From: JAAYBG01 sp964411675
Lineage (GTDB): Bacteria; Bacillota_I; Bacilli_A; ML615J-28; CAG-698
Length of the DNA stretch: 64,000 nt
Direction: 5' to 3'
NCBI GenBank assembly: GCA_964411675.1
Contig: CAYPLR010000004.1
Span: 1-64,000 of the forward strand
Shown here: positions 1 through 8,919 of the stretch, one piece after another
Numbering within the stretch: position 1 is the stretch's first letter
Layout: every line of letters starts with the position of its first letter
The notes under the pieces: model-generated
Told to the model about the DNA's origin: nothing
What the model saw: only the letters and a program-made list of their open reading frames with translations
Databases searched by the model: none
Translations under genes and position numbers: made by a program

Positions 1-27
1 TAGCAAAAATGCTATCCATTTTTTCAT
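1..27 (-). CDS. 5' end of a secreted or membrane protein (partial)
   Basis: The first nine codons read MKKWIAFLL on the minus strand and run off the left edge of the window. A strong Shine-Dalgarno sequence (AAGGAGG, 34-40) lies seven bases upstream of the ATG. The lysine-plus-hydrophobic start looks like the beginning of a signal peptide or membrane anchor. Nothing more can be said about function. An upstream ATG two codons earlier in another frame hits a stop at once, so the ATG at 25-27 is the only sensible start. Confidence 0.6.
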
Positions 28-152
28 TTCATTCCTCCTTGAAATATAGAATAATAAAGGGCTTTCTCTTTTGAGTTTTACTCTTTTTATACCCTATAAT
101 TCTATCACAGTGAAAACGATTTATCAAGATTTTTCTTTTTTATATTCGGTAT

Positions 153-180
153 TAAAAAAATGTTGGTCTTCACCAACATT
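153..180 (-). terminator. Rho-independent terminator of rpoE
   Basis: A perfect 9-bp stem (AATGTTGGT / ACCAACATT, loop CTTC) overlaps the rpoE stop codon. On the minus strand it is followed directly by a run of seven T. Confidence 0.85.
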
Positions 181-715
181 AAATTTCTTTATCATCATAA
201 CTGTCTTCTTCTTCATCTTCTTCTTCGATCTCGTAAGTTTTATTTTCTTTGTTTTCTTCGTGCTCTTCATCATAGTAGCCACCAGAACGCAATTCTTCTT
301 CGATCTCATCAGTTGTTTCTTCTTCTTCTTCCTCATCTTCATCTTCGATGTACTCTTCGTTTTGTTCACCGATGATATTGTATTCAATTTCATCGCTTAA
401 TTCATTCTTGATTACATCTTCATCATCACTATAGATATCTTCTGCGTAATTTCCTTCTTTATCAAGGAAGTTAGATGGTCTGCGATTTTTTAAATCCCAA
501 AGCTTTACCCCTTTTTTCTCACTACAACAAATGAACAAACCACTTAACATAAAGTCCATTTGAAATTGTGTTCGATATTTATGTTCGTCTTCAGGTTTAA
601 TCCCCTTAATTTCAAAAACTTCTTTGCATATCTTAGCTAGAGGTTGCTCTTTTCTTTTTGATTTCATAACTCGCAAAGCAATTTCTATTAGCGAATCATT
701 ATTATTGTTATTCAT
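179..715 (-). CDS. rpoE: DNA-directed RNA polymerase delta subunit
   Basis: 178 aa. The N-terminal ~95 residues form the HARE-HTH domain typical of the Gram-positive delta subunit (IEIALRVMKSKRKEQPLAKI, then LKNRRPSNFLDKEGN). The rest is an extremely acidic, low-complexity tail of Glu, Asp and Tyr. Delta binds RNA polymerase, increases transcriptional specificity and helps recycle the enzyme. The length and two-part structure match the family. The start is the ATG after GGAGGG. The gene is monocistronic: a consensus-like promoter sits just upstream and a terminator overlaps its stop. The acidic tail creates long open frames on the opposite strand that are not genes. Confidence 0.93.
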   Translation of the reverse strand: MNNNNNDSLIEIALRVMKSKRKEQPLAKICKEVFEIKGIKPEDEHKYRTQFQMDFMLSGLFICCSEKKGVKLWDLKNRRPSNFLDKEGNYAEDIYSDDEDVIKNELSDEIEYNIIGEQNEEYIEDEDEEEEEETTDEIEEELRSGGYYDEEHEENKENKTYEIEEEDEEEDSYDDKEI

Positions 716-740
716 TTATTTCCCTCCATTTAATATCAGT

Positions 741-769
741 ATTATACACCCTTTATATTTATTTTTCAA
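741..769 (-). promoter_or_regulatory. SigmaA-type promoter of rpoE
   Basis: TTGAAA, a 17-bp spacer and TATAAT on the minus strand, placed between the surE stop and the rpoE ribosome binding site. Confidence 0.75.
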
Positions 770-774
770 GTGGT

Positions 775-1512
775 TTATTTTTTGTTTTTATCAGCATTGA
801 TAGTCATCATTTCTTTGTATGCAATCAAATCAGTTCTATCAACAGTTAGTGGTGTTATCGTTATATAGTTATGGTTGATTGCGTAAACATCCCCATCAAC
901 ATTTTCCTTTTCCAAATCGAAAAAAGGTTTTCCCTTTTGAAAATATTCACCATTATCACAAATAAAATGAGAGTCATAATGCGTATATCCTTGTTTTGCA
1001 ATCCTAATTCCTTCTACCTTACGTGGAAAATTAACATTTAAAACATTTGCTTTTTCCAGTAATTTATTTGAAAAAATATATTCCATAACGATATCAAAGT
1101 AAGCAATTGCGCCTTCATAACCTTGCCAGTGGCTAGAAAATGCGATAGCTTTTTTCCCAACTAAAGCCCCTTCACTAGCTCCCGCTACTGTTCCCGAATA
1201 AAAAATATCATCTCCAAGATTAAATCCACAATTGATTCCAGAAAAGACAATATCAAAGTCCTCTCGCAATCCATATGCTGTGTAGCGAACACAATCTGCC
1301 GGTGTTGAATCAACCGTGTATGCTTTTATACCGGGGAAGGCATTGCTTTCAGCAATTTTGATTCCTCTTCTAACACAAATAGAATGGCTTTTTGCGCTTT
1401 GCTCATACAGTGGTGCCACAACTAAAATATCCCCGTACTTTTTTGCTTTCTCAACTAATATTTTTAACCCTTCTGCTTGAATTCCATCATCATTAGTAAT
1501 TAATATTCTCAT
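775..1512 (-). CDS. surE: 5'/3'-nucleotidase SurE
   Basis: 245 aa. SurE is a metal-dependent phosphatase that removes phosphate from nucleoside 5'- and 3'-monophosphates in the cytoplasm. The N-terminus MRILITNDDGIQAEG carries the DD metal ligands; the SGINCGFNLGDDIFYSGTVA block holds the conserved Asn and the GTV-A-A/S segment. I chose the ATG at 1512 rather than a TTG two codons upstream, because AGAAGG is 6 nt from this ATG and the ATG overlaps the stop of the upstream DHH gene (ATGA). The tight overlap makes surE the last gene of a DHH-DHH-surE operon, so three nucleotide or oligonucleotide phosphoesterases are made together. Confidence 0.93.
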   Translation of the reverse strand: MRILITNDDGIQAEGLKILVEKAKKYGDILVVAPLYEQSAKSHSICVRRGIKIAESNAFPGIKAYTVDSTPADCVRYTAYGLREDFDIVFSGINCGFNLGDDIFYSGTVAGASEGALVGKKAIAFSSHWQGYEGAIAYFDIVMEYIFSNKLLEKANVLNVNFPRKVEGIRIAKQGYTHYDSHFICDNGEYFQKGKPFFDLEKENVDGDVYAINHNYITITPLTVDRTDLIAYKEMMTINADKNKK

Positions 1513-2492
1513 AGCCAACCTTCTTTGCTAGCTTTAAAATCTCGTAATACTTCATCAGCAGCTTTTACTAACTGCTTTATCTCCCTAACATTATAAACCG
1601 TTGCTCCTGAAGCGTTGGCATGCCCCCCGCCATGATATTTGTTTGCTAATTTGTCAATTGCAACAAAACGGGAACGAATTCTTGCTCGAATTGTTTTGTC
1701 TTTTTGATCAACAAAAACAATCCATATCAAACTTCCCTTTACTGAATCAAGGCTATTAACCAAAGCCGCTGCATCTTCTGGTAAAAGGTTGTATTTCTTT
1801 TGCATTCTATTGGTAATATGTACATAAAGAACACCGTTTGGTGTTGATTTGAACTTTCTAAAAACATCACCCTGCAATTTAAGAGAAGCAGTGTCTTTTA
1901 GATATAAATTCGCATAAATTGTTTCTAGGTCTAAATCATAATCCAATAGAATTGCTGAAAGTCTTAAAACTTTTGCTGAAACACCTCGATATCTAAATCT
2001 TCCCGTATCAGTTGTTATTCCCACATATAATGCTAGCGCTGCTTTTTGATTTATTTGGAGAATATCTTTATGCTCCTCATATAATTCTGTAATAATACAT
2101 GCTGTCGCTGGCATTTCTTCATCTACATAATTAATTGTCCCAAAATCTTCAACCCTTATGTGATGGTCTATTTTTATAATTTCTTTCCCTAATTTATAAT
2201 GAGGATTATCAACACGATCACTATTAGCTGTATCAACAACAATTACTAAAGCATCTTTATATTCTTCTTCTGGTAACTTTTCATCTTCTAAAGATAAAAA
2301 GTTTAAATATTCTGTTGTTTGATAACCTATACTGTAAATCTTTTTATTGGGGAAACTGATTCTTAACATCTCTCTTAATCCTATCGTTGACCCCATGCAA
2401 TCGCCATCAGGTCGTACATGACGACAGATAATGATTTTTTCATAAGCTATGATTTTATTTAAAATTTGTTCTCTAATTTCTTTATTTTCCAT
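1509..2492 (-). CDS. DHH/DHHA1 phosphoesterase, NrnA-like (copy 2)
   Basis: 327 aa. Motifs in order: CRHVRPDGDCMGS (metal binding), DTANSDR, KIDHH (the DHH motif), TDTGRFRYRG, and the C-terminal DHHA1 glycine motif GGGHANASGAT. The family includes oligoribonucleases/pAp phosphatases (NrnA) and cyclic-dinucleotide phosphodiesterases of the GdpP/PgpH type. This protein lacks membrane and PAS/GGDEF domains, so a stand-alone NrnA-like activity on short oligonucleotides or pAp is more likely. RBS AGAGGA precedes the ATG. It overlaps the upstream paralogue by 11 nt and surE by 4 nt. Confidence 0.88.
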   Translation of the reverse strand: MENKEIREQILNKIIAYEKIIICRHVRPDGDCMGSTIGLREMLRISFPNKKIYSIGYQTTEYLNFLSLEDEKLPEEEYKDALVIVVDTANSDRVDNPHYKLGKEIIKIDHHIRVEDFGTINYVDEEMPATACIITELYEEHKDILQINQKAALALYVGITTDTGRFRYRGVSAKVLRLSAILLDYDLDLETIYANLYLKDTASLKLQGDVFRKFKSTPNGVLYVHITNRMQKKYNLLPEDAAALVNSLDSVKGSLIWIVFVDQKDKTIRARIRSRFVAIDKLANKYHGGGHANASGATVYNVREIKQLVKAADEVLRDFKASKEGWL

Positions 2493-3432
2493 TATTTTCC
2501 TCTAAGATAAGATTATCTAAATCTTCTAGCATTTGGTCCGCTTCTTCAAACGATTTTAGGCTAGCTCCACTTGCTCCTTTGTGACCTCCACCACCATACT
2601 TTGTTGCTATTGTATTAATGTTATATTTACTAGATCTTATTTCTGCTACCACAGCATTATTTTCTTGATCTTCTGTAAAATTAACCCAGATATCAATTCC
2701 CCTAATTCCTGCCATGGTATTGACCATTGTTCGCGAAACAGAGTAAAAGTCAATTCCTAAATCCTTTAAATTTTCTTTTGTTGTTTTAATATAAGCAACA
2801 TTGTTTTTTGTTAATTGAAATCGAAGAACAAAATTCGCTCTCAAACGAACCGTTTCTAAATCATCTGAGTATAAATTATTATATACTTCTGTCATGTTGA
2901 ATTTTGTTTCTAATAATTTAGCCGCTGTTAAGAACGTTCTAGAAGTGGTTGATTCATAACGAAAGCGACCACTATCAGTTACAAGTCCTGTATATAATGC
3001 TTTTGCTGCATTTTCTGTCATTTTTAATTTCATCTTAAAGATAATATCGGCAACTAAACCTGCACAACTTTCATATTCAGTATCTACTATTGATAAATCT
3101 CCATAAGTTTCTTTATAAATATGATGGTCGATTTTAATTACATATTTCCCCATTTTATATCGATCATCACTAATCATGAATGTTTCTGAAGTGTCAAGAA
3201 TGAATACTAAAGCATCTTTATAAAATTTATCTTCAATGATGTCCATTTCACCAATGAAACTGTATCTATCTATTTGATCTCCTACAGCAAACACTTTTTT
3301 TCGAGGAAATGTTGCTTTAATTGCTTCTTTCAAACCAATTTGACTACCTAGCGCATCACCATCTGGCCGTGAATGACGTTGTATGATGATTGTATCATAC
3401 TCTTTTATTGCTTTTAATACTTTGTTGAACAT
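2482..3432 (-). CDS. DHH/DHHA1 phosphoesterase, NrnA-like (copy 1)
   Basis: 316 aa, first gene of the operon. It has the same motif set as the next gene: QRHSRPDGDALGS, DTSE, KIDHH, TDSGRFRYES and GGGGHKGASGAS. It is clearly a diverged tandem paralogue rather than a recent copy, since only the motifs align easily. The likely role is hydrolysis of nano-RNA, short DNA oligonucleotides or pAp. The start ATG follows AAGGAG. An extended -10 (TGATATAAT) lies about 30 nt upstream. Having two such genes side by side suggests divided substrates, but which substrate each takes cannot be read from sequence. Confidence 0.88.
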   Translation of the reverse strand: MFNKVLKAIKEYDTIIIQRHSRPDGDALGSQIGLKEAIKATFPRKKVFAVGDQIDRYSFIGEMDIIEDKFYKDALVFILDTSETFMISDDRYKMGKYVIKIDHHIYKETYGDLSIVDTEYESCAGLVADIIFKMKLKMTENAAKALYTGLVTDSGRFRYESTTSRTFLTAAKLLETKFNMTEVYNNLYSDDLETVRLRANFVLRFQLTKNNVAYIKTTKENLKDLGIDFYSVSRTMVNTMAGIRGIDIWVNFTEDQENNAVVAEIRSSKYNINTIATKYGGGGHKGASGASLKSFEEADQMLEDLDNLILEENNGK

Positions 3433-3511
3433 AAATTTCTCCTTCTTATCGATATTACATTATATCATAGAGTACTTAATTTTTAAAACTTTTTGTTTTT
3501 TATTTTTTAGT

Positions 3512-4030
3512 CTATTCTATTTGGATATACTGAATTAATTTGTTTGCTAAAATTCCAATAATAATACTTGTTATCAGTGATCCTAACAATAGAATTGCTC
3601 CATAACTAATGACTACTTCACCCAATTGATATAGAAACGCCACCACCACCAGCTGTGTTACAATATGTAGGACTCCTCCTATAACACTAATCCCTACTGC
3701 TGTTGTCTTTTCTTTTAATTGTTTGTGTAATAAGTACATTCCTAAAAAACTAATAAGTGTCGCACTAAAACTTATAATGAACGTTACTGGACTTCCTAAA
3801 ATGAGCCCTACTAAAAAAGATTTTATGATAACAAGTAAAAGTGTTCGCTTAAAATCTTGCTTATAAATTGAAAAAAGAACAATAATATTAGCAAGTCCTA
3901 TTTTTGCTGTTGGCAAAAATGAAAAAGCAATTCGCGATATCAGACTATCAATGTAAGATAGAATTGTTGCTAAGGCAACTAAGATTGCGAGTAATATGAT
4001 TTCTTGAATTTTCTTTTTCCTTGCTATCAT
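3512..4030 (-). CDS. Gx-type membrane protein (heptaprenyl diphosphate synthase component I family)
   Basis: 172 aa integral membrane protein with about five hydrophobic segments. The segment RIAFSFLPTAKIGLANIIVLFSIY and the following RTLLLVIIKSFLVGLILGSP resemble the family often labelled heptaprenyl diphosphate synthase component I or Gx transporter, whose members look like small S-component-type transporters. Substrate is unknown. I start at the ATG preceded by AAGAGGAT (4030). A longer reading to 4078 would place a good extended -10 (TGGTAAAAT) inside the gene. It is transcribed divergently from the HIT gene. Confidence 0.6.
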   Translation of the reverse strand: MIARKKKIQEIILLAILVALATILSYIDSLISRIAFSFLPTAKIGLANIIVLFSIYKQDFKRTLLLVIIKSFLVGLILGSPVTFIISFSATLISFLGMYLLHKQLKEKTTAVGISVIGGVLHIVTQLVVVAFLYQLGEVVISYGAILLLGSLITSIIIGILANKLIQYIQIE

Positions 4031-4064
4031 TTTCTTATCCTCTTGATATATTTTACCACATTTG

Positions 4065-4093
4065 TTGCTTTTTATCATAACATTTTATATAAT
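4065..4093 (+). promoter_or_regulatory. SigmaA-type promoter of the HIT gene
   Basis: TTGCTT, 17-bp spacer, TATAAT, about 12 nt before an AGGAGGG ribosome binding site. Confidence 0.75.
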
Positions 4094-4116
4094 AATTACA
4101 AATAGGAGGGAACAAT

Positions 4117-4521
4117 ATGTGTATTTTTTGTAAAATTGCAAACGGAGAAATTCCTGCTTATAAAGTATATGAGGATTCTAATTTTCTCGCTTTTCTAGAT
4201 ATTTCTCAAGCGACTATTGGCCATGTTTTAGTAATTCCAAAGATTCATTATGAAACAATCGTTGATTTAGAAGAAGAAAACAAAATTTTTGCAGTTGTAA
4301 TAAAACTAGCTAAAGCGATCAAAACTTTACCTCACGTAAAAGGAATCAATATTTTAAGTAATAATGGTCTTGTTGCTGGACAAACCATCAATCATTTCCA
4401 CGTTCATATTATCCCTCGCTATGAAGATGATCATATCCAAATTAAATTTAGCGAGAACAAATTAAGTCCTGAAGAAATGACCTTGTTATCTAATCAGATC
4501 AAAAAAAAGAGCAGTGTTTAA
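4117..4521 (+). CDS. HIT family nucleotide-binding hydrolase
   Basis: 134 aa. The N-terminus CIFCKIANGEIPAYKVYED holds the CxxC zinc pair typical of HinT-like HIT proteins. The catalytic histidine triad is NHFHVHIIPRY (HxHxHxx). HinT-type enzymes hydrolyse purine nucleoside phosphoramidates and aminoacyl-AMP. Length (about 135 aa) is normal. It is a single gene with its own promoter and a shared hairpin terminator at its 3' end. Hydrolase is well supported; the true substrate is not. Confidence 0.92.
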   Translation: MCIFCKIANGEIPAYKVYEDSNFLAFLDISQATIGHVLVIPKIHYETIVDLEEENKIFAVVIKLAKAIKTLPHVKGINILSNNGLVAGQTINHFHVHIIPRYEDDHIQIKFSENKLSPEEMTLLSNQIKKKSSV

Positions 4522-4533
4522 CTGCTTTTTTTA
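4501..4533. terminator. Bidirectional terminator between convergent genes
   Basis: AGCAGT / ACTGCT stem with loop GTTTA, A-run on the left and T-run on the right, so it can serve both the HIT gene (+) and the zinc-ribbon gene (-). Confidence 0.8.
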
Positions 4534-4893
4534 TAGTACATAAGTGATAAATAAAAACCAACTAATATTGGATGCAAGCCCTATTGCTGCAACAATAATT
4601 GTTATCGTTGATAGTTTGTGTTTTTGTTTTAAACTTTCTATTATTGTGAAAATCAAAACAAGTAATCCTAAAATAATCCCAGCAATAATGAATACTTTGT
4701 TAAAAGGAAACAATGATATGATTACCGATAGAGCACTGAGTAATAGCCCTATTTTGCCTAGAATATTCGCAGATGGCAATTTTTCTTGTTTTTCAATTTT
4801 TACCTCTGCTAATTCTGGTGTTGTTTTAAAACCACAGTACGGACAATAACTTGCTGTTTCTAAAATTTCTGCTTTACAATTCTTACAAACCAT
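4531..4893 (-). CDS. Zinc-ribbon membrane protein
   Basis: 120 aa. An N-terminal zinc ribbon (MVCKNCKAEI ... CPYCGF, two CxxC pairs, residues 3-21) is followed by a short polar linker and three predicted membrane helices (residues about 44-60, 65-85, 95-118). Proteins of this shape are common in Firmicutes and have no assigned function. The gene lies 4 nt downstream of the M20 peptidase gene and is probably cotranscribed with it. Confidence 0.75.
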   Translation of the reverse strand: MVCKNCKAEILETASYCPYCGFKTTPELAEVKIEKQEKLPSANILGKIGLLLSALSVIISLFPFNKVFIIAGIILGLLVLIFTIIESLKQKHKLSTITIIVAAIGLASNISWFLFITYVL

Positions 4894-4897
4894 CTTA

Positions 4898-6292
4898 TTA
4901 CCTCTTACTATATTCTCTGGTTAATTTTTCAAAAAAGCTGACTCCTTTAGCTAACGAATTAAGCGAAACATATTCATTGTTAGTTTTTCGATTGATTTTA
5001 GCGTTGTGTGAGTAGTAAAGAGGTGAAAATCTTATTACATTATCACTAACTCGGTCATATTCGCGATTCTCTGATATGGAAGTAATAATCCATGGAGCAA
5101 TATAAATATTGTTAAAATTATCTTTGATTACTTTAGTAACTGTTTTATAAGCCTTTGTACTTGTTCCAGTGATTCTTGTTCCTTCCTTACTGGCAATCAT
5201 TTCGTAATCCACACTGTATTTCAACATATACTTATCAAGTGCACACAATACTTCAGCGACATTATCATGATTAGCTAATTCAAAAACGACATCCACATAA
5301 TAATCAGTATCATTTTCTAAAACTTGTCCTGCTCGCACTTGAGTCTTTAAAACACGAGAAAGTTCAACTTGATCATTATCTATAAATCGCTTTATTAAGC
5401 CTCGAAAGACAAGAGAATTACTATAGATGATTCGATTAGAAAAAGTCATGTCTCGAGCGATGGCCTTAATTGTCATTCGCGTCTGTTTGTCAATTTTTGC
5501 TTTGAATATTTGGCTACTAGAAATCTCAAAAATGAAGTTTTGAAGTCTCGCTTCTCCTTTAGCCGCTTTACTGGTTTTAAAGCGGAACGTTACTTCTCCT
5601 GTAGCACCAATACCGATAAATGCATAATGACTTCTTAATCCTGAAGAAATAGGATCCATAATTCCGCTTCCTTCTTCAATAACTAAATCGAAAAACTTAC
5701 CTTCTCGTAAAAATTTATCAACGATTTTATCTTCACCTTCGCGGCTATCTTCATCGTCCTTTGTCATAACTATCATTAAATTATTATTGATAACCTTATC
5801 TTCTCTTAAAACATTTTCAATTGCTTCAAGTATAACAAACAGTAAAGACTTAGCGTCATAGGTTCCACTACCATATAAATGTTTTTGTGTCATATAGGGC
5901 TCTTCTAATATCGTTTTACTATCTATATGTGTGGCATATAAAATATTAGGTGCTCCTTCTATTTTCCTTTTATATGTGAAAACAGCATTGCCATCTATTC
6001 TTTCTTTATTAAAGTTTTCATGAATTAAAGGGTACTCTTCTTTCAATTTTTCACGAAATTCATGATATTGCTCTGCCGTTTCGTTGCTTGTTGTCGTAAT
6101 TCTAACTAGTTCTTGCAATTTTTTCCCATAATTAAAACGGACATTTTTATCAACATCATTTTTAGGTAATATTTTTATATCTTTATTGCGTAAAACTAGT
6201 GCTTTAATTAAACATATAAATAAGATCACTAAAATAACGCAAAAAAGTATTGATGTAACGATTCCTATGGTCCTAAAAAAAGTCAAAAACAT
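4898..6292 (-). CDS. Membrane-anchored M20-family metallopeptidase
   Basis: 464 aa. An N-terminal membrane helix (residues about 8-33) is followed by an M20 di-zinc hydrolase domain. Likely metal and catalytic residues: H122 and D124 (ATHIDSK), D146 (GTYDAKS), D180/E181 (TKDDEDSREG, where the family usually has DEE) and E206/E207 (VIEEGSG). The overall order resembles membrane-linked carboxypeptidase/N-acyl amino acid hydrolases of the PM20D1 type. Substrate is unknown. It has the best promoter in the window (TTGACA-17-TATAAT) and leads a two-gene unit with the zinc-ribbon protein. Confidence 0.82.
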   Translation of the reverse strand: MFLTFFRTIGIVTSILFCVILVILFICLIKALVLRNKDIKILPKNDVDKNVRFNYGKKLQELVRITTTSNETAEQYHEFREKLKEEYPLIHENFNKERIDGNAVFTYKRKIEGAPNILYATHIDSKTILEEPYMTQKHLYGSGTYDAKSLLFVILEAIENVLREDKVINNNLMIVMTKDDEDSREGEDKIVDKFLREGKFFDLVIEEGSGIMDPISSGLRSHYAFIGIGATGEVTFRFKTSKAAKGEARLQNFIFEISSSQIFKAKIDKQTRMTIKAIARDMTFSNRIIYSNSLVFRGLIKRFIDNDQVELSRVLKTQVRAGQVLENDTDYYVDVVFELANHDNVAEVLCALDKYMLKYSVDYEMIASKEGTRITGTSTKAYKTVTKVIKDNFNNIYIAPWIITSISENREYDRVSDNVIRFSPLYYSHNAKINRKTNNEYVSLNSLAKGVSFFEKLTREYSKR

Positions 6293-6318
6293 ACAATTCT
6301 CCCCTTTTGGTAATACTT

Positions 6319-6347
6319 ATTATACTCGTTTAACATAATTATGTCAA
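6319..6347 (-). promoter_or_regulatory. Consensus sigmaA promoter of the M20 peptidase
   Basis: Exact TTGACA and TATAAT with a 17-bp spacer on the minus strand, about 25 nt upstream of the start. Confidence 0.9.
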
Positions 6348-6361
6348 ATGTCTTATCACTC

Positions 6362-6397
6362 AAATAAAAAACGAGATTGAAAACAATTCCGTTTTTT
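6362..6397 (-). terminator. Likely terminator of the tandem ABC genes
   Basis: An imperfect hairpin just after the stop (CGGAATTG / CAATCTCG, loop TTTT, one mismatch) is flanked by A and T runs. The mismatch makes it less certain than the others. Confidence 0.5.
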
Positions 6398-8910
6398 TAT
6401 ATATCGTATTTAGAAATAATTTCTGCTGGCGTTTTTCTTAAAAGTTTCCCTATTGGTAATAACCCTACCGTAAAGTTGACTGCCCATATAAACACCAAGG
6501 CAATGATTGCCAAAAACCAATTGTAACTAATAAATGATGAAAAAATAAGTTTTGTTGAAAGGTTACTCAACGCGATTGATCCTAAAACATATCCTATCAT
6601 TGAACTAAATAATGTAAGTAATAAAACTTCAGAAACAAAAGTTTTATAAACATCCACTTTTTTAATTCCCAAGGCGCGATAAATACCAATCTCATAGACT
6701 CTTGTTATCAATCTTGAACGCATTAGAAAGTATAAAAAGATTAGTGATGTTACTACCATAATGAGAGAGAACACCAGCAACGTTGTTGTTGTTCTTGTTT
6801 TTGTTGCCATATAGCTTTCAAAATCATTTTGATAATTATCAACAAAATTCATTGATTCCTCTTCTAAATATTGTTTTGCTAGTTCTTTTTCATTGGTTAG
6901 GAAAGAAACTGTTCCTGTAGAAGCATAAATATCTAAAAGCATAGAATCAACATTTTCTACAACCACTAAGGCTTCGTTCTTTAACTCATATGTCCCAAGA
7001 ATTGTATATTCAACTTGATCATAATCAGAAAACTTAATTTTATCTTTGTTCCCCGCTAAACTACCTTTAATTGCCTCGTAATAGTCCTCTTGAAGTAAGA
7101 TTTCTTTATCTTTTAATTCAAGATTGTTGGTCGTGTTGATATCTCCTTCGAGAGTCTTATATTCAACAATATCTAAATTATCCAGATAATTTACCATATA
7201 TAAATTGGATGTTGAAAAATCAATATTTCCCCCTGTTGAATACAATTTATCATAAACCCGTAAACTTTGAATTGTTAGCAGGTTTATTAAGCCATCATCT
7301 GCGTAAATATTTGGATTGTTTGTATCACATATTCCGACTATTTTACCAATATCCATTCCAGATTTTGTACAAGTCAATCCCAAATATTTTTTATAATCTT
7401 CTTGTTTATTAACTGCGCCTCCTGCTTGAAGAAGCATGTTATAACCAAAAATGTCTTCGGCAGCTAGTTTATCAATAATCCATTTATCAATGACAATTCC
7501 TTCCTCACCTTCCAAACGATAGATATAATCTTCTTCTTCCAATAATTTTTTAGAAATAACATGATAAGGATATAAGTAAATCATCGTGTTTGTCGTTTGT
7601 TCAAAAAGATCAAATTGAAACGAATCTATTATTTGATCGTATCCACCATTATAAAAACGTTCTACTTGTAACTCTGCTTGCATTTTGGTAAGATCACCAA
7701 TCATTAATCTTTTATTAGGCAAAACTTCTATCATTCTTCGATCACTATTTAAAAATTCACTTTCAACAACTTCGGTTGCTTTGGTAAACGTAGCAAAAGA
7801 AAGTACTACTAGAATTGCAGACAAAAACATTGTGAAAAGCAATAATTTCTGTTTTGTTTGTAATGTGTTTATGTAAGAAAACGCCATTTTTAATGTGTCT
7901 TTTAACTTTACAACATTACGACTTCTATGTTTTTTTAGTTTTGGTAAATGATACTCAAAACTTTCCAATGCTTTTTTAGTAATAACTGGTTTATGAGTAT
8001 CCTGAATTTTAATTTCGTCATTTTCTTCAATAAATTTAATAGGAATATTCTTATCGCTACTTGCAATATAAAAAGTATTATTACGATAAATTACATTCAG
8101 TTTTAATTGTTCTTTTTTATCTTGGAAAAAGTAATTAATGTTAACTTCACGATTACGAATTTCTTCCTTGTTGTATTCCTTCAAATAAATATTTCTGTCT
8201 TGATTTGCTACCAGTTCTTTTAAGTTCCCTGTTTTGTTATCCCGATCATTGATAATTTTACCATCTAAAATTTCAATGATTCGATCTCCATAGAAATCAG
8301 CCAATCTTCTTTCGTGTGTTACTAAAACCACCAAGCACTCTTCTGATATTTTTTTTATAATATTCATAATTTGAGTTGTGTTTTTCTCATCAAGATTACC
8401 AGTAGGCTCATCAGCAATTACAACATCAGGACTTTTGACTAAGGCTCTTGCAATTGCTACTCGTTGTTGTTGTCCGCCAGATAATTGCTTTGCTTTTCTT
8501 TTTTTATATTTTTCCATTCCTACCGCTTTTAATGCATATTCTATTCTTGTAGCAGCTTCCGCCGTGTCTACTCCTAGCATTGTTAATACAAGTTCCAAAT
8601 TTTTAGCGACAGAAATATCCTCAATTAAGCCATAGTTTTGAAATATATATCCTACTTTTTCGCTTCTTATTTCATCCCATTTTTTGGCATTATACTTTTC
8701 AACAACCACATCATTAAAAGTTATGATTCCGCTTTCTACACTATCGAGGCCTCCAATGGCGTTTAGAAGCGTTGTTTTTCCACAGCCTGATGGTCCAAAA
8801 AAGCAAACTAATCCTTTTTCTGGTAGCGTTAATGTCACATTGTTGATTACATGGATTTCATTGCTTTTTTTCTTATTATAATATTTGTTTACCTTATTTA
8901 ATTTAATCAT
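6397..8910 (-). CDS. Fused ABC transporter, ATPase plus FtsX-type permease
   Basis: 837 aa. The N-terminal ~230 residues are an ABC ATPase: Walker A GPSGCGKTT, signature LSGGQQQR, Walker B VVIADEPTG, H-loop VTHE. A linker follows, then one membrane helix, a large extracytoplasmic domain and three C-terminal helices with the FtsX/MacB pattern (YEIGIYRALGIKK). Such fused exporters move peptides or lipids or act in envelope stress. The upstream gene ends in TAG immediately before a GTG; I prefer the ATG at 8910, for which AGGTGA is the ribosome binding site. Next to a second fused transporter it probably forms a heterodimer. Cargo is unknown. Confidence 0.88.
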   Translation of the reverse strand: MIKLNKVNKYYNKKKSNEIHVINNVTLTLPEKGLVCFFGPSGCGKTTLLNAIGGLDSVESGIITFNDVVVEKYNAKKWDEIRSEKVGYIFQNYGLIEDISVAKNLELVLTMLGVDTAEAATRIEYALKAVGMEKYKKRKAKQLSGGQQQRVAIARALVKSPDVVIADEPTGNLDEKNTTQIMNIIKKISEECLVVLVTHERRLADFYGDRIIEILDGKIINDRDNKTGNLKELVANQDRNIYLKEYNKEEIRNREVNINYFFQDKKEQLKLNVIYRNNTFYIASSDKNIPIKFIEENDEIKIQDTHKPVITKKALESFEYHLPKLKKHRSRNVVKLKDTLKMAFSYINTLQTKQKLLLFTMFLSAILVVLSFATFTKATEVVESEFLNSDRRMIEVLPNKRLMIGDLTKMQAELQVERFYNGGYDQIIDSFQFDLFEQTTNTMIYLYPYHVISKKLLEEEDYIYRLEGEEGIVIDKWIIDKLAAEDIFGYNMLLQAGGAVNKQEDYKKYLGLTCTKSGMDIGKIVGICDTNNPNIYADDGLINLLTIQSLRVYDKLYSTGGNIDFSTSNLYMVNYLDNLDIVEYKTLEGDINTTNNLELKDKEILLQEDYYEAIKGSLAGNKDKIKFSDYDQVEYTILGTYELKNEALVVVENVDSMLLDIYASTGTVSFLTNEKELAKQYLEEESMNFVDNYQNDFESYMATKTRTTTTLLVFSLIMVVTSLIFLYFLMRSRLITRVYEIGIYRALGIKKVDVYKTFVSEVLLLTLFSSMIGYVLGSIALSNLSTKLIFSSFISYNWFLAIIALVFIWAVNFTVGLLPIGKLLRKTPAEIISKYDI

Positions 8911-8919
8911 CTTTTTCAC

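Noticed and set aside
71..400. Open frames on the plus strand with Phe/Leu/Ser-rich translation
   Set aside because: They are the complement of the acidic tail of rpoE; no ribosome binding site and composition is an artefact.
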